Source: Aureimonas sp. Leaf324 | Lineage (GTDB): Bacteria > Pseudomonadota > Alphaproteobacteria > Rhizobiales > Rhizobiaceae | Direction: 5' to 3' | NCBI RefSeq assembly: GCF_001423245.1 | Contig: NZ_LMOH01000030.1 | Location: 62,001 to 126,000 of the forward strand | Length of the DNA: 64,000 bases | Shown: piece after piece, positions 43,923-54,452 of the stretch | Numbering within the stretch: the first letter of the stretch is position 1 | Layout: the number at the start of each line of letters is the position of its first letter | The notes under the pieces: model-generated | Seen by the model: the letters and a program-made list of their open reading frames with translations, nothing else | What the model was told of the DNA's origin: nothing | Databases searched by the model: none | Position numbers and translations under genes: made by a program

Positions 43923-46900
43923 GCGAGATCCTTCCCACCACGATCGAAGCGCAGCGCATCGCCTCCGATCCCGCGCGCTCGGTCTTCGTCGCCGCCAACG
44001 CCGGGTCGGGCAAGACGCATGTCCTCACCGAGCGCGTCGTGCGGCTGCTTCTGGCGGGCGCCGAGCCTGCCAAGATCCTGTGCCTCACCTACACCAAGGC
44101 GGCGGCCGCCGAGATGCAGACGCGCGTCTTCGCCCGCCTTTCGCACTGGGCGGTGACGGACGAGGCGACGCTCCGACAGGCGATCGAGGATCTCGACAAG
44201 CGCGCGCCGTCGCGGGAACGCCTCGCCGAGGCGCGGCGCCTCTTCGCCCGCGCGCTCGAGGCGCCGGGCGGCCTGAAGATCCAGACCATCCACGCCTTCT
44301 GTGAGGCGGTGCTCCACCAGTTTCCGCTGGAAGCCAATATCCCCGGCCATTTCGAGGTGCTGGACGACGCCGAGAGCGCGCTCCTCCTTGCCGAAGCCCG
44401 GCGCATGCTGATCTCGGGTGCGCGCACGAGCCCGGACGATCCCGGCGGGCAGGATGCGGAGGACGCGGCGATCGCGCGCGCCTTTGCCGATGCCCTGTCG
44501 ATGGCGGGCGAATGGGGCCTCGACGCGCTGCTCGGCGAGATCGTCCAGCGCCGCGACCGGCTGCGCCGGCATCTCGAGGCGACGGGCGGGCGCGACGCGG
44601 CCGAGGAGCGCCTGCGTCGGGCACTCGGTCTCCAGCCCGGCGAAACGGAGGCGAGCGCGCTCAGTGCGGCGATCGATCCGCCGGGCTTCGAGGAGGATTT
44701 CCGCGAGGCCCTCGCCGAGGCGGCGCAGCGCAGCGGCAAGGCGACCGACGCGAAGCTTGCCGCCAAGATCGCCCTCGTCGAGAGCGCCGCAACGCCGGAG
44801 GCGCGGTTTACCGCTCTCTGCGCGGTGGTCTTCAAGGCCGATGGCGGACGCTACAAGGCGTCGAGCGTCGCGACCAAGGCTGTGTCCGGTCTCTTCGCCG
44901 ATTTCGAGGAGCGGCTGGAGACGCTCGCTGAGTTCCTGGAGGAGCGCCGCGAGCGGCTCGCCACCTTGCGCCTTGCGCGCGCCAGCGGCGCGGCGCTGAC
45001 CATCGCCGAGAAGCTCGAGGCGGACTACGCGGCGCTCAAGCGCCGGCGCGGGCGACTCGATTTCGAGGACCTGATCGTGCGCACCGCCGATCTTCTCCTG
45101 CGCGCGGACGCCTCGGCCTGGGTCCATTTCAAGCTCGACCAGGGCATCGACCACGTGCTCGTCGACGAGGCGCAGGACACGAGCCCGCGCCAGTGGCAGG
45201 TGGTGCGCCAGCTGGTCGAGGAGTTCTTCGCCGGTGCCTCGGCGAGCGTCCGGCCGCGCACGGTCTTTGCAGTCGGCGACGAGAAGCAGTCGATCTATTC
45301 GTTCCAGGGCGCCTCGCCGGAGATGTTCGACGCCGAGCGGCGCTATCTCCGCTCTCTTGCCGAGGGCGGGGACCGGCCGTTCGCGGCCGTCGAGCTTCAC
45401 CAGTCCTTCCGCTCCGTGCCGGAGATCCTGAAGGCGGTGGATCAGGTCTTCGCCGATCCCGCCGACCGGCGCGGCCTCCAGTCCGACGAGGGCCCGCCCG
45501 TCCACGTCTCGACGCGCACCGCCGATCCCGGCCTGATCGAGGTCTGGCCGGTCGTCGTGCCCGCGACCGTGCCCCAGCACGAGGACTGGCTGACGCCGGT
45601 CGACCTCCAGCCGGAGACCTCGCCCGCCCATCGCCTCGCCGGGCGTATCGCGGCCCAGATCAAGAACTGGATCGGCCGTCCGATCCGCGCGAAGGGAAAG
45701 CTGCGCCCGCTCGATGCCGGCGATGTGCTGATCCTCGTTCGCAAGCGATCCGGCTTCGTCGCGGCGATGGGCGCGGCGTTGCGGGCCGCGGGCATTCCCG
45801 CCGCGGGCGCGGACCGGCTGGTGATCACCGACCATATCGCCGTCGCCGACCTCGTCGCGCTGGGGCGCACCGTGTCGAACGCCGAGGACGAGCTGTCGCT
45901 CGCCGCCGCCCTGAAGAGCCCGCTCTTCGGCTTCAGCGACGACGAACTGATGGCGCTCGCCCTGTCGCGCAAGGGCGCCCGGCAGCCCGAGGCGCTGTAC
46001 TTCGCTTTGCGCCGCCTCGCCCGGCCGGGCGGCGCGGAACGCGTGCCCCCCTTCGTGACGGGGGCGGCGCGCGAGCGGCTGCGCGACAAGGCCGCCCACG
46101 CCTTCGACCGGCTGGAGGAGCTGCGCCGTCGCGCCGGTTTCGAGACCGTCTTCACCTTCTTCGCGCGCATCCTCGGCCCCGAGGAGGGCCGCGCGAGGCT
46201 CGTCGCGCGGCTCGGCCGCGATGCCGGCGACGTGGTGGACGCGTTCCTCGATCTGGCGCTCGCCGAAGAGCAGGCGGGGCGCGGCGGACTGGAGGCGTTC
46301 CTCGCCGATCTCGCCGCCTCGCCGCCCGAGATCAAGCGCGAGATGGAGCATGGGCGCGGCGAGGTGCGCATCATGACAACGCACGCCTCCAAGGGGCTGG
46401 AGGCGCCTGTCGTGTTCCTGGTCGATCCGGGCTCGGCTCCGTTCAGCCATTCGCACGGCGCCAAGCTCATGGAATGGTCTGATATGCCCGCCCGGCCGCC
46501 CGGCATGCCGCCGGGTTTCCTCTGGTGCCCCGATCTGTCGGCGCGCGATGCGGCGGTGGCCGCCTTGCGCGAGGCCGAGCGCGCGCGTGCCGAGGACGAG
46601 TATCGTCGTCTCCTCTATGTCGGGCTGACGCGCGCGGCCGACCGGCTCGTGGTCTGCGGCCTGTCGGGGGTGCGCGGGCCGGACGAGGCGTCCTGGCTGC
46701 AGAAGGTCGAGGCGGCCCTCAAGCCGCACGCGCGCGAGATCAAGGACACCGGGACGGGCGAGACCCTCGCCTGGCGGCTCGGCTCGGAACTGGAGGGGGC
46801 CACCCTTCCGCCTGTCGCCGCGCCGGATGCGCCGGTCTTCCGCGCGCTCGACCTGTCGAAGCTTGCGCCCGAGGACCTGCCGCCGCGCCCGCTGCAGCCG

Positions 46901-47545
46901 TCCACGGCGTCCGGCGGCAGCCGGATCGAGGTCGCGGCGATGGACGACGAAGGGGCCCTGTCGGCCTCGCCGGTGCTGGGCGCGGCGGGGCGGCCCGCCA
47001 CGGGCGTGCGCCGCGGCCTTCTTCTCCATCGCCTCCTGCAGGCGCTGCCGGACCTCGCCCCGGAGGCGCGGGAGGCCGCAGCGCATGACTTCGCCCGGCG
47101 CGAAGGCCGGGCGCTCGGCGAGGAGGAAGCCACCCGCATCGCGGGCCAGGCGCTCGCGATCCTCGACGAGCCCGCCTACGCCCCCTTCTTCGGCCCCGGC
47201 AACCGGGCGGAGGTGGCGGTGGCCGGCGAGATCGAGCTTGCCGGGCGACGCTATGCCGTCAGCGGCGCGATCGACCGGCTGGCGGTGACGGCGGATGCCG
47301 TTCACATCCTCGACTACAAGACGAACAGACCGTTTCCCGAATCGCTCGCCGCGGTTCCCGCCGCCCATCTCCTGCAGCTCGCGCTCTATGCCGAGATGGT
47401 GCGTCCGCTCTTCGAAGGCCGACGGATCCGGGCCGCGCTCCTCTACAGCGAGGGGCCGCGGCTGATCGAGGTGACGGAACAGGCGATGGCCGAGGCGCTG
47501 GCCGAGCGGGCGGCCCGGAGCGCTGCGGGGGGGGCGGCGGCTTGA
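43919..47545 (+). CDS. addA: Double-strand break repair helicase AddA
   Basis: 1208 residues. UvrD/Rep superfamily helicase: Walker A NAGSGKT (residues 27-33), [11 protein letters not shown], the DExx-type [27 protein letters not shown], and motif [17 protein letters not shown]. The C-terminal nuclease holds [11 protein letters not shown]. With AddB it unwinds and trims DNA ends and generates a RecA-loadable 3' tail. ATG 43919 is embedded in the addB stop, so the subunits are co-translated. trxA follows about 130 nt later. Confidence 0.97.
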   Translation: MSEILPTTIEAQRIASDPARSVFVAANAGSGKTHVLTERVVRLLLAGAEPAKILCLTYTKAAAAEMQTRVFARLSHWAVTDEATLRQAIEDLDKRAPSRERLAEARRLFARALEAPGGLKIQTIHAFCEAVLHQFPLEANIPGHFEVLDDAESALLLAEARRMLISGARTSPDDPGGQDAEDAAIARAFADALSMAGEWGLDALLGEIVQRRDRLRRHLEATGGRDAAEERLRRALGLQPGETEASALSAAIDPPGFEEDFREALAEAAQRSGKATDAKLAAKIALVESAATPEARFTALCAVVFKADGGRYKASSVATKAVSGLFADFEERLETLAEFLEERRERLATLRLARASGAALTIAEKLEADYAALKRRRGRLDFEDLIVRTADLLLRADASAWVHFKLDQGIDHVLVDEAQDTSPRQWQVVRQLVEEFFAGASASVRPRTVFAVGDEKQSIYSFQGASPEMFDAERRYLRSLAEGGDRPFAAVELHQSFRSVPEILKAVDQVFADPADRRGLQSDEGPPVHVSTRTADPGLIEVWPVVVPATVPQHEDWLTPVDLQPETSPAHRLAGRIAAQIKNWIGRPIRAKGKLRPLDAGDVLILVRKRSGFVAAMGAALRAAGIPAAGADRLVITDHIAVADLVALGRTVSNAEDELSLAAALKSPLFGFSDDELMALALSRKGARQPEALYFALRRLARPGGAERVPPFVTGAARERLRDKAAHAFDRLEELRRRAGFETVFTFFARILGPEEGRARLVARLGRDAGDVVDAFLDLALAEEQAGRGGLEAFLADLAASPPEIKREMEHGRGEVRIMTTHASKGLEAPVVFLVDPGSAPFSHSHGAKLMEWSDMPARPPGMPPGFLWCPDLSARDAAVAALREAERARAEDEYRRLLYVGLTRAADRLVVCGLSGVRGPDEASWLQKVEAALKPHAREIKDTGTGETLAWRLGSELEGATLPPVAAPDAPVFRALDLSKLAPEDLPPRPLQPSTASGGSRIEVAAMDDEGALSASPVLGAAGRPATGVRRGLLLHRLLQALPDLAPEAREAAAHDFARREGRALGEEEATRIAGQALAILDEPAYAPFFGPGNRAEVAVAGEIELAGRRYAVSGAIDRLAVTADAVHILDYKTNRPFPESLAAVPAAHLLQLALYAEMVRPLFEGRRIRAALLYSEGPRLIEVTEQAMAEALAERAARSAAGGAAA

Positions 47546-47673
47546 ACCGGCCGCTCCTCCCTTCTACCTATGGAGCACCCGAGACCGGCCCCAGGCGATT
47601 CCCTCGCGCCGGCTCTTTCTCGAACCATCGCGCAATGGCTCAACTCGCAGCCATTGCGTCATCGGAGCGCCCC

Positions 47674-47994
47674 ATGGCCACCAAGAAGACCGACAGTTCC
47701 TCGTTCCAGTCCGACGTTCTGGAGGCCGGCAAGCCGGTCGTCGTCGACTTCTGGGCGGAGTGGTGCGGCCCCTGCAAGATGATCGCGCCGAGCCTCGAGG
47801 AAATCTCCGAGGAGAACGACAAGGTGTCGATCGTGAAGGTCAACATCGACGAGAACCCGGATCTCGCCGCGCAGTTCGGCGTGCGCTCGATCCCGACGCT
47901 GATGCTCTTCAACCCCGGCCAGGAGCCGGTGGTGAAGGTCGGCGCTGCCGCCAAGAGCCAGCTTCTCGCCTGGATCAACCAGAACGCCGCCTGA
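47674..47994 (+). CDS. trxA: Thioredoxin
   Basis: 106 residues. Redox motif WCGPC (C31, C34), [20 protein letters not shown], the cis-Pro loop RSIPTLMLF and a final AWINQNAA match thioredoxin 1. It reduces protein disulfides, fed by thioredoxin reductase. The ATG at 47674 was chosen because it gives the standard length; the open frame runs upstream with unrelated sequence. A strong terminator follows, so it closes the plus-strand cluster. Confidence 0.96.
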   Translation: MATKKTDSSSFQSDVLEAGKPVVVDFWAEWCGPCKMIAPSLEEISEENDKVSIVKVNIDENPDLAAQFGVRSIPTLMLFNPGQEPVVKVGAAAKSQLLAWINQNAA

Positions 47995-48016
47995 GCTATC
48001 GCTCGGTCGCAACGCC

Positions 48017-48050
48017 AAGCCCGCGGCCCTCACCGGCCGCGGGCTTTTTT
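48017..48050 (+). terminator. Rho-independent terminator after trxA
   Basis: AAGCCCGCGGCC-CTCACC-GGCCGCGGGCTT, a perfect 12-bp stem followed by TTTTTT. On the minus strand no T tract is present, so it works for the plus strand and separates trxA from convergent folC. Confidence 0.9.
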
Positions 48051-48059
48051 CGTGGGGCG

Positions 48060-49397
48060 TCAGCGCGGCGCGAGGCCGCTCTCGGCGAGGACGTCGCCGG
48101 CGAGATAGAGCGAGCCGCAGATCAGGAAGCGCGGGGCCGGCCCGCCGCGCCAGTGCGAGGCGACGCGCCGGATCGCCGCCGACACGTCGGCCGCCGGCTC
48201 GGCGTCGAGCCCGGCCTCCAGCGCGGCGTCCGCCAGCACCACCGGATCGACGCCTGCATCCGACGAGCGGATCGGCACGGTGAAGGCGTGGCGCGCCATG
48301 CCCGCGAAGGCCTCGAAGAAGCCCTTCGGCTCCTTGGTGTTCAGCATGCCGGCGATCAGGACCAGAGGCCGCGGCACCCGCTCCTCCATGTCGGCCATCG
48401 CCTCGGCGATGACGAGGCCGGCGCCCGGATTGTGCCCGCCGTCGAGCCAGATCTCGGAGCCCTCGGGCGCCAGCGCGACCAGCGGACCGGCGGTGATGCG
48501 CTGGAGGCGGCCGGGCCATTCGGCCGCCGCGATGCCGCGCTCGATTTCGGTGGCGCTGGGGTTGAAGCCGGCGGCGCGCACGGCGGCGATCGCGGTTGCG
48601 GCGTTGCCGATCTGGTGTCGGCCGGGAAGGCGCGGCAGCGCGAGGTCGAGAAGCCCGTACTCGTCCTGATAGACGAGGCGGCCGCGCTCGGAGATCGCGT
48701 GGAATTCCTGCCCGTGGATGAAGACCGGCGCGCCGGTGCGCCGGGCGTGGTCGCGCAGGACCTCGAGCGCCGTCGGCTCCGTCTGCGGGCCGATCACGAC
48801 GGGCGAGCCGCGTTTGAAGATGCCGGCCTTCTCGGCGGCGATCAGTTCGACGCGGTCGCCGAGATAGGCCTGATGGTCGAGCGAGATCGAGGTGACCGCG
48901 GTCACCGCCGGGCGATCCACCACGTTGGTCGCGTCGAAGCGTCCGCCGAGGCCGACCTCGAGCAGCACGGCATCGGCCGGGTGCTCGGAAAACAGAAGAA
49001 AGGCGACGGCACTGAGGAGCTCGAAGACGGTGAGCGTCTCGTCGCCGTTGGCGGCCGCCGCGCGCCGCACCGTCTCGGCGAGAAGTGCGTCGTCCACCAG
49101 CGCACCGCGCCCGCCCGCCGTGCCGGCGATCCGGTAGCGCTCGTGCCAGTCGACGAGATGGGGCGAGGTGTGGACGTGGACGCCCTTGGCTGCCGCTTCG
49201 AGGATCGCGCGCGCGAAGGCGACCGTTGATCCCTTGCCGTTGGTGCCGGCGACGTGGATCACCGGGGGGAGCCGGTGCTGCGGCTCGCCGAGGGCGGCCA
49301 GAAGCCGGCGGATGCGGTCGAGGCCGAGATCGATGCCCTTCGGCATGCGCTCGTGGAGGCGGGTGATCTCGCCCGCCGCAAGGCTGGTCGCGCTCAT
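48060..49397 (-). CDS. folC: Bifunctional folylpolyglutamate synthase/dihydrofolate synthase
   Basis: 445 residues, Mur-ligase fold. It adds glutamate to dihydropteroate and further glutamates to folates. P-loop HVAGTNGKGST near residue 47-57, second nucleotide motifs HQAYLGDRVELIAAEKAGIF and the C-terminal WLDGGHNPGAG are intact. It is the last gene of the trpF-trpB-cutA-trpA-accD-folC run; accD ends 8 nt upstream of its start, as in many proteobacteria (accD-folC). Confidence 0.95.
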   Translation of the reverse strand: MSATSLAAGEITRLHERMPKGIDLGLDRIRRLLAALGEPQHRLPPVIHVAGTNGKGSTVAFARAILEAAAKGVHVHTSPHLVDWHERYRIAGTAGGRGALVDDALLAETVRRAAAANGDETLTVFELLSAVAFLLFSEHPADAVLLEVGLGGRFDATNVVDRPAVTAVTSISLDHQAYLGDRVELIAAEKAGIFKRGSPVVIGPQTEPTALEVLRDHARRTGAPVFIHGQEFHAISERGRLVYQDEYGLLDLALPRLPGRHQIGNAATAIAAVRAAGFNPSATEIERGIAAAEWPGRLQRITAGPLVALAPEGSEIWLDGGHNPGAGLVIAEAMADMEERVPRPLVLIAGMLNTKEPKGFFEAFAGMARHAFTVPIRSSDAGVDPVVLADAALEAGLDAEPAADVSAAIRRVASHWRGGPAPRFLICGSLYLAGDVLAESGLAPR

Positions 49398-49405
49398 CGC
49401 GCCCG

Positions 49406-50317
49406 TCAGGCGGCCGCGGCGGATTCGGCGGACGGCGTCGCCTCTTCGGCGGGCACCGCCAGCGGCGTCTTCGTCAGCACCTTGAGGAGGCGAGCGATCG
49501 TGCCCTTCAGCTCATGCCGGTGGACGACCATGTCCACCATGCCATGTTCCATCAGGTACTCGGAGCGCTGGAACCCCTCGGGCAGCTTCTCGCGGATGGT
49601 CTGCTCGATGACGCGCGGACCGGCAAAGCCGATCAGCGCGCCCGGCTCGGCGATGTGGACGTCGCCCAGCATCGCGTAGGAAGCGGTGACGCCGCCCGTC
49701 GTCGGATTGGTGAGGACGACGATGTAGGGAAGCCCCGCCTCCTTCACCATGTCGACCGCGACCGTCGTGCGCGGCAGTTGCATCAGCGACAGGATGCCCT
49801 CCTGCATGCGCGCGCCGCCCGAGGAGGCGAAGAGCACAAGCGGGCGCGAGCGCTCCACCGCCGTTTCGGCGGCGGTCACGATCGCCTCGCCCGCCGCCAT
49901 GCCGAGCGAGCCGCCCATGAAGGCGAAATCCTGCACGGCGGCGACGATCGGCAGCGTCTCGATTGCGCCGCAGGCAACGAGGACGGAATCCTCCATGCCG
50001 GTCTTGGCCTTGGAATCCTTCAGGCGATCGACATAGCGGCGCTCGTCGCGGAACTTCAGCGGATCGACCGGCACCTTCTCCAGCGTGATCTCCTCGAAGA
50101 TTCCGTCGTCGAAGAAGGTCGTCAGCCGGTCGCGCGCGCCGATGCGCATGTGGAAGCCCGAGGACGGGATCACGTACTGGTTGGCCTCGAGGTCCTTGTG
50201 GAAGACCATCTCGCCGGTCTCGGGACACTTGATCCAGAGGTTTTCCGGCACCTCGCGCGGCTGCTGGCCGAGAAGGCTCGAGATCTTCGGGCGGACGTAG
50301 TTGGTGATCCAGTTCAC
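49406..50317 (-). CDS. accD: Acetyl-CoA carboxylase carboxyltransferase subunit beta
   Basis: 303 residues from a GTG start. Beta half of the carboxyltransferase that makes malonyl-CoA for fatty acid synthesis. The oxyanion-forming and CoA motifs ([49 protein letters not shown]) are complete. The N-terminal zinc ribbon of E. coli AccD (four cysteines) is degenerate: only Cys31 remains in [30 protein letters not shown], as I recall for other Rhizobiales. Upstream frames were discarded because this start matches the conserved [11 protein letters not shown] opening. Confidence 0.95.
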   Translation of the reverse strand: MNWITNYVRPKISSLLGQQPREVPENLWIKCPETGEMVFHKDLEANQYVIPSSGFHMRIGARDRLTTFFDDGIFEEITLEKVPVDPLKFRDERRYVDRLKDSKAKTGMEDSVLVACGAIETLPIVAAVQDFAFMGGSLGMAAGEAIVTAAETAVERSRPLVLFASSGGARMQEGILSLMQLPRTTVAVDMVKEAGLPYIVVLTNPTTGGVTASYAMLGDVHIAEPGALIGFAGPRVIEQTIREKLPEGFQRSEYLMEHGMVDMVVHRHELKGTIARLLKVLTKTPLAVPAEEATPSAESAAAA

Positions 50318-50397
50318 GGGAGCCTGGTCCTTCGAAACACGTGCGGCGGGCGCAGCGCTGCGGCGGCCCGGCCTTTGACTGCTAGATGGCGGCCTTT

Positions 50398-51225
50398 TCA
50401 GGCGGCCGCAAGGCGGGCGTCCCGAAGGCCGCCGGCGAGATCGCGCACCAGCGCGGTCACGGCCTCGACCATGGCCGGCGTCCCGCCGTCCTGCGCCGCC
50501 TCGACCGCGGCGACCAGCGCCGAGCCGACCACGACGCCGTCGGCGTGGCGGCCGATCGCGCTGGCCTGCTCGGCCGTGCGCACGCCGAAGCCGACGCAGA
50601 CCGGCAGCGGCGTCTTCGCCTTGATGCGCCCGACGGCGGCCGCGACGGCGGTCGTGTCCGGCGCCGCAGAACCGGTGATGCCGTTGACCGAGACGTAGTA
50701 GACGAAGCCGGACGTGTTCTTCAGAACCGCCGGCAGGCGCCGCTCGTCGGTGGTCGGCGTCGCGAGGCGGATGAAGTTGAGGCCGCCCTCGATCGCGGGA
50801 AGGCAAAGCTCGCCGTCCATCTCGGGCGGCAGGTCGACGACGATCAGGCCGTCGACGCCGGCGTTCTTCGCGTCGGCCACGAAGCGCTCGACACCGTAGA
50901 TGAAGACCGGGTTGTAGTAGCCCATCAGGATGATCGGCGTCGCATCGTCCTCCCGGCGGAAGGCGCGAACCGTGTCGAGCGTGCGGCCGAGCGTCTCGCC
51001 GGCCTGGAGCGCACGGAGCCCAGCGCGCTGGATCGCCGGGCCGTCGGCCATCGGGTCGGAGAAGGGCATGCCGAGTTCGATCAGGTCGGCACCGGCGCCG
51101 GGCAGCGCGCGCAGGATCTCCAGCGTCGTGCCGGCATCGGGATCACCCGCCATGATGAAGGTGACGAGCGCCGGGCGCCCTTCCGCCTTCAGTGCCTCGA
51201 AGCGCGTCTCGATGCGTGTCGTCAT
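50398..51225 (-). CDS. trpA: Tryptophan synthase alpha chain
   Basis: 275 residues, a TIM barrel. It cleaves indole-3-glycerol phosphate to indole. The catalytic Glu50 and Asp61 lie in [16 protein letters not shown]; phosphate loop [11 protein letters not shown] is present. Encoded downstream of trpB but separated from it by cutA (gap 19 nt after cutA), unlike the usual trpB-trpA adjacency. It partners TrpB in the alpha2-beta2 complex. Confidence 0.96.
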   Translation of the reverse strand: MTTRIETRFEALKAEGRPALVTFIMAGDPDAGTTLEILRALPGAGADLIELGMPFSDPMADGPAIQRAGLRALQAGETLGRTLDTVRAFRREDDATPIILMGYYNPVFIYGVERFVADAKNAGVDGLIVVDLPPEMDGELCLPAIEGGLNFIRLATPTTDERRLPAVLKNTSGFVYYVSVNGITGSAAPDTTAVAAAVGRIKAKTPLPVCVGFGVRTAEQASAIGRHADGVVVGSALVAAVEAAQDGGTPAMVEAVTALVRDLAGGLRDARLAAA

Positions 51226-51244
51226 GGTGTGCCCCGGCCGTTCG

Positions 51245-51574
51245 TCATGAGGATGCGATACAGGCGTCGGCGATCCATCTCAAGGTCGGCGCGTCGGCCA
51301 TCACGGCCTGTCCCGTGATGGCCGGCACCTCGTAGGGATGGAGCGCGCGGATCGCGCCGGCCACCGGCTCGAAGAGGTCGGCGCGCGTCTTCAGGACCAG
51401 CACGACCTCGCGCGCGCTCTCCGGTGCGCCGTTCCAGCGGTAGCGGCTCTCGACCGGCGCGGACAGCTGCGCACAGGCAACGAGCCGCCGGCCGAGCAGG
51501 CTGTCGGCGATCTCGCGCGCCGTCGCCTCGTCGGGACAGGCGACGGTGACGTCGAGCGCGCCGGGATGCGTCAC
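51245..51574 (-). CDS. cutA: CutA1-type divalent-cation tolerance protein
   Basis: 109 residues from a GTG that overlaps the trpB stop (ATGTGA). The pattern [55 protein letters not shown] and [15 protein letters not shown] is the trimeric CutA1 fold, a PII-like ferredoxin fold. CutA1 was linked to copper tolerance in E. coli, but its real role is uncertain. Its insertion between trpB and trpA, with start coupling, suggests co-regulation; whether this has functional meaning is unknown. Confidence 0.85.
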   Translation of the reverse strand: MTHPGALDVTVACPDEATAREIADSLLGRRLVACAQLSAPVESRYRWNGAPESAREVVLVLKTRADLFEPVAGAIRALHPYEVPAITGQAVMADAPTLRWIADACIASS

Positions 51575-52794
51575 ATCTCGAGGCCCATCCGGGCCGCGAT
51601 CGTGTTGACGTCCTTGTCGCCGCGCCCCGACAGGCAGAGCACGATCGACTGCTCGCGGCCCATGGTCTTCGCGAGCTTCCCGACATGGGCGAGACCGTGG
51701 GCGGATTCGAGCGCCGGGATGATGCCCTCGAGGCGCGTGCACAGGTGGAAGGCGTCGACCGCTTCCTCGTCGGTCACCGGCACGTAGGTGACGCGGCCGG
51801 TGTCGCGCAGCCAGGAATGCTCGGGGCCGACGCCGGGATAGTCGAGACCGGCCGAGATCGAATGGCCTTCCATGATCTGCCCGGCGGCATCCTGCAGGAG
51901 GTAGGTGCGGTTGCCGTGGAGGACGCCCGGCCGGCCGCCGCTCATCGAGGAGGCGTGGCCGTTCTCGATATGGATGCCGTGGCCGCCGGCTTCCGCGCCG
52001 TAGATCGCGACGGACGGATCGTCGAGGAAGGCGCGGAACATGCCGATGGCGTTGGAGCCGCCGCCGACGCAGGCGACCACCGCATCGGGCAGCGCGCCGG
52101 TATCGTCCAGCATCTGCTGTCGCGTCTCGTCGCCGATCACCTGCTGGAAGTCGCGCACCATGGCGGGATAGGGATGCGGGCCCGCGGCGGTGCCGATGAG
52201 GTAGTAGGTGTCGGAAACATTCGTCACCCAGTCGCGCAGCGCCTCGTTCATCGCGTCTTTCAGCGTGCCGGCGCCCGCGGTCACCGCCCGCACCTCGGCG
52301 CCGAGCAGCTTCATGCGGAAGACGTTCGGCTTCTGGCGCTCGACGTCGGTGGCGCCCATGAAGACGACGCAGGGCATGCCGAAGCGTGCGCAGACTGTGG
52401 CGGTCGCCACGCCGTGCTGGCCGGCGCCCGTCTCGGCGATGATGCGCGTCTTGCCCATGCGGCGGGCGAGCAGGATCTGGCCGAGGCAGTTGTTGATCTT
52501 GTGCGAGCCGGTGTGGTTCAGCTCCTCGCGCTTGAAGTAGACGCGGGCGCCGCCGAAATGCTCGGTCAGGCGCTCAGCGAAATAGAGCGGGCTGGGGCGG
52601 CCGGTGTAGTGCGTCTGCAGGTCGTCGAGCTCGGCGCGGAAGGCCGGGTCGGTCTTGGCCGTGCGATAGGCGTCCTCGAGGTCGAGGATGATCGGCATCA
52701 GCGTTTCGGCGACGAAACGGCCGCCGAACTGGCCGAACAGGCCGTCCTCGTCGGGCCCCATGCGGAAGGAGTTCGGGGTCGGGATCTCAGTCAT
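51571..52794 (-). CDS. trpB: Tryptophan synthase beta chain
   Basis: 407 residues. PLP enzyme joining indole with serine. Schiff-base Lys99 is in [11 protein letters not shown], the phosphate cup is GGGSNAIG, and the COMM domain and ammonium site residues follow. Starts with [10 protein letters not shown]. The start overlaps the trpF stop by 4 nt and its own stop overlaps the cutA start, so four consecutive genes are translationally coupled. Confidence 0.97.
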   Translation of the reverse strand: MTEIPTPNSFRMGPDEDGLFGQFGGRFVAETLMPIILDLEDAYRTAKTDPAFRAELDDLQTHYTGRPSPLYFAERLTEHFGGARVYFKREELNHTGSHKINNCLGQILLARRMGKTRIIAETGAGQHGVATATVCARFGMPCVVFMGATDVERQKPNVFRMKLLGAEVRAVTAGAGTLKDAMNEALRDWVTNVSDTYYLIGTAAGPHPYPAMVRDFQQVIGDETRQQMLDDTGALPDAVVACVGGGSNAIGMFRAFLDDPSVAIYGAEAGGHGIHIENGHASSMSGGRPGVLHGNRTYLLQDAAGQIMEGHSISAGLDYPGVGPEHSWLRDTGRVTYVPVTDEEAVDAFHLCTRLEGIIPALESAHGLAHVGKLAKTMGREQSIVLCLSGRGDKDVNTIAARMGLEM

Positions 52795-53480
52795 GCGAAC
52801 CTGCGCTTTTCTTCGTGATGGGTGAGCGGACCGGCCTCGACGGCCGCCTCGAAGGCATCGAACAGGCGATGGATCAGGCCGTCGTCCTTGACGCCCGGCT
52901 CGCGCTCGACGCCCGACGAGACGTCGAGCCCGCGCGGCGCGACGCGCCGAACGGCCGCCTCGATCGTGTCCGGGTTGATGCCGCCAGACAGCGTGAAGTC
53001 GCGGGTCTCGAGGGCGTCGAGAAGGCCCCAGTCGAAGGACACGCCGTTGCCGCCCGGAATGTTCGAAGTCTTGGGCGCGCGCGCGTCAAGAAGGATACGG
53101 TCGGCGACGGGGCGGAAGCGTTCGATCTCCTCGAGATCGGCCACCGAGGCCACGGGGATCGCCTTCATCACGGTCGCCCCGGTCAGCGCCTGCACCGCGG
53201 CGACGCGCGCCGCCGTCTCGGACCCGTGCAGCTGGATCACGTCGGGGCGGACGCGGGCGGCGAGCCGCTTGAGAAAGTCGTCGTCGGCATCGACGGTGAC
53301 GACCGTCACCAGCGCCCGGCCGCCGACATGGGCGCGCAGGCGGATCATGTCCTCGATCGACAGATGGCGCGGGCTGCGCTCGAAATGGACGAAGCCCACC
53401 TCCGAGCAGCCGCGCGCGAGCACCGTGTCGATATGGCCTTCGGTCTTGAGGCCGCAGATCTTGATATGCGGGCGGGTCAC
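52791..53480 (-). CDS. trpF: Phosphoribosylanthranilate isomerase
   Basis: 229 residues from GTG 53480. It isomerises PRA to CdRP in tryptophan synthesis. KICGL (with catalytic Cys), [13 protein letters not shown] and the C-terminal phosphate loop GLDVSSGVE with the catalytic Asp are present. An in-frame GTG at 53525 exists, but a good -35/-10 pair sits right over it, so transcription probably starts downstream and the 53480 start is favoured. First gene of the trp-acc operon. Confidence 0.93.
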   Translation of the reverse strand: MTRPHIKICGLKTEGHIDTVLARGCSEVGFVHFERSPRHLSIEDMIRLRAHVGGRALVTVVTVDADDDFLKRLAARVRPDVIQLHGSETAARVAAVQALTGATVMKAIPVASVADLEEIERFRPVADRILLDARAPKTSNIPGGNGVSFDWGLLDALETRDFTLSGGINPDTIEAAVRRVAPRGLDVSSGVEREPGVKDDGLIHRLFDAFEAAVEAGPLTHHEEKRRFA

Positions 53481-53524
53481 GCTGGGGGACACTTTCGGAT
53501 GCGAAACGGAAAGCTCAACAGGCA

Positions 53525-53554
53525 CTTATCGCGCCGGAGACCCCACGGTGTAAA
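53525..53554 (-). promoter_or_regulatory. Candidate sigma-70 promoter of the trpF operon
   Basis: Minus strand: TTTACA (53554-53549), an 18-nt spacer, then GATAAG (53530-53525). Predicted start around 53518, 38 nt before the trpF start. No trp leader peptide or attenuator is evident. Confidence 0.55.
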
Positions 53555-53570
53555 GCGCGGGGTGTCTGGC

Positions 53571-54329
53571 TCAGGGGTCGAAGTCGAAGGCATGTAACTC
53601 CGAGCCCCGCTCCTTCAACCATCGCCGCCCGGCCTCGGTTTCCGGGCAGAGGCTGCGGCACAGGGTCCAGAAGGCCGGCGCATGGTTCATCTCGCGAAAA
53701 TGCGCCACTTCGTGGGCGGTGAGGTAATCGAGGACGGCCGGCGGCGCCATGACGATGCGCCAGGAAAAGGCGAGCTTGCGGTCGGCCGTGCACGAGCCCC
53801 AGCGGCTGGTGGTGTCCTTCAGCGTCAGCGAACGCGGCAGGAGGCCGACCGTGGCAGAATGGCGATCGACCGCCGCCTGAAGATCGCGCCGCGCCTCCCG
53901 CTTCAGAACGTCGCGCACCCGGCGCGCGAGATGCGGCAGGTCGCCGCCGACGCGCAGGGTCGCCTCCCCGCCCGCCGTCTCGAAACGCGCCGTGCGGCAG
54001 GCCGGATCGTGCACGAGCCGATGGGGAACGCCGCGCATCGGCAGGAGCATCCCCGGCGCGATGCGGGCGCGGCCGGGCGCCGCCGACAGGCGCTCCTCCG
54101 CCCAGCTGCGGTGGCGGTCGAGAAAGGCGAGAACCGTGCGGGCGGGGGTGCGGCGTGGCACGGTGAGGCGCAGCGCCCCGCCGCCCGGCGCCAGCCGCAT
54201 GACGATCCGCCGTGCGGTCGGGTGTTCGCGGACCTCGAGGCGCACCGGCCGATCGCCGAGGATCAGCGTCTCGGGAAAGGCGGCCTTCAGCCCTCGTCCC
54301 GTCAGCCGTTCCAGGAGCCCTCGTGCCAT
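53571..54329 (-). CDS. YgjP-like M48-family metallopeptidase (DUF45)
   Basis: 252 residues. The zinc motif HEVAHFREMNH carries the HExxH and third-ligand spacing of the SprT/YgjP/DUF45 group; upstream SRWGSCTADRKLAFSWRIVMAP is also diagnostic. Cytoplasmic; no signal peptide. The physiological substrate is unknown. The ATG at 54329 starts MARGLLERL; the longer open frame adds a family-foreign segment. Convergent-like spacing to trpF on the same strand: it ends 41 nt before the trpF promoter region. Confidence 0.87.
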   Translation of the reverse strand: MARGLLERLTGRGLKAAFPETLILGDRPVRLEVREHPTARRIVMRLAPGGGALRLTVPRRTPARTVLAFLDRHRSWAEERLSAAPGRARIAPGMLLPMRGVPHRLVHDPACRTARFETAGGEATLRVGGDLPHLARRVRDVLKREARRDLQAAVDRHSATVGLLPRSLTLKDTTSRWGSCTADRKLAFSWRIVMAPPAVLDYLTAHEVAHFREMNHAPAFWTLCRSLCPETEAGRRWLKERGSELHAFDFDP

Positions 54330-54397
54330 CGTCCGCCGCTTCGCATCGCCTTGACCGGCTTCATACGCCGCGCCGGGCGCCTCCGGCAACGCCCACG

Positions 54398-54427
54398 AAA
54401 AAGGCCGCCGGCGCGATGCCGGCGGCC
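54398..54427 (-). terminator. Rho-independent terminator after the DUF2852 gene
   Basis: GGCCGCCGGC-GCGAT-GCCGGCGGCC, a perfect 10-bp stem, followed on the minus strand by five T residues. It lies 26 nt past the DUF2852 stop. Confidence 0.85.
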
Positions 54428-54452
54428 CGATCGATCGAGAGGTTCCCGACGC

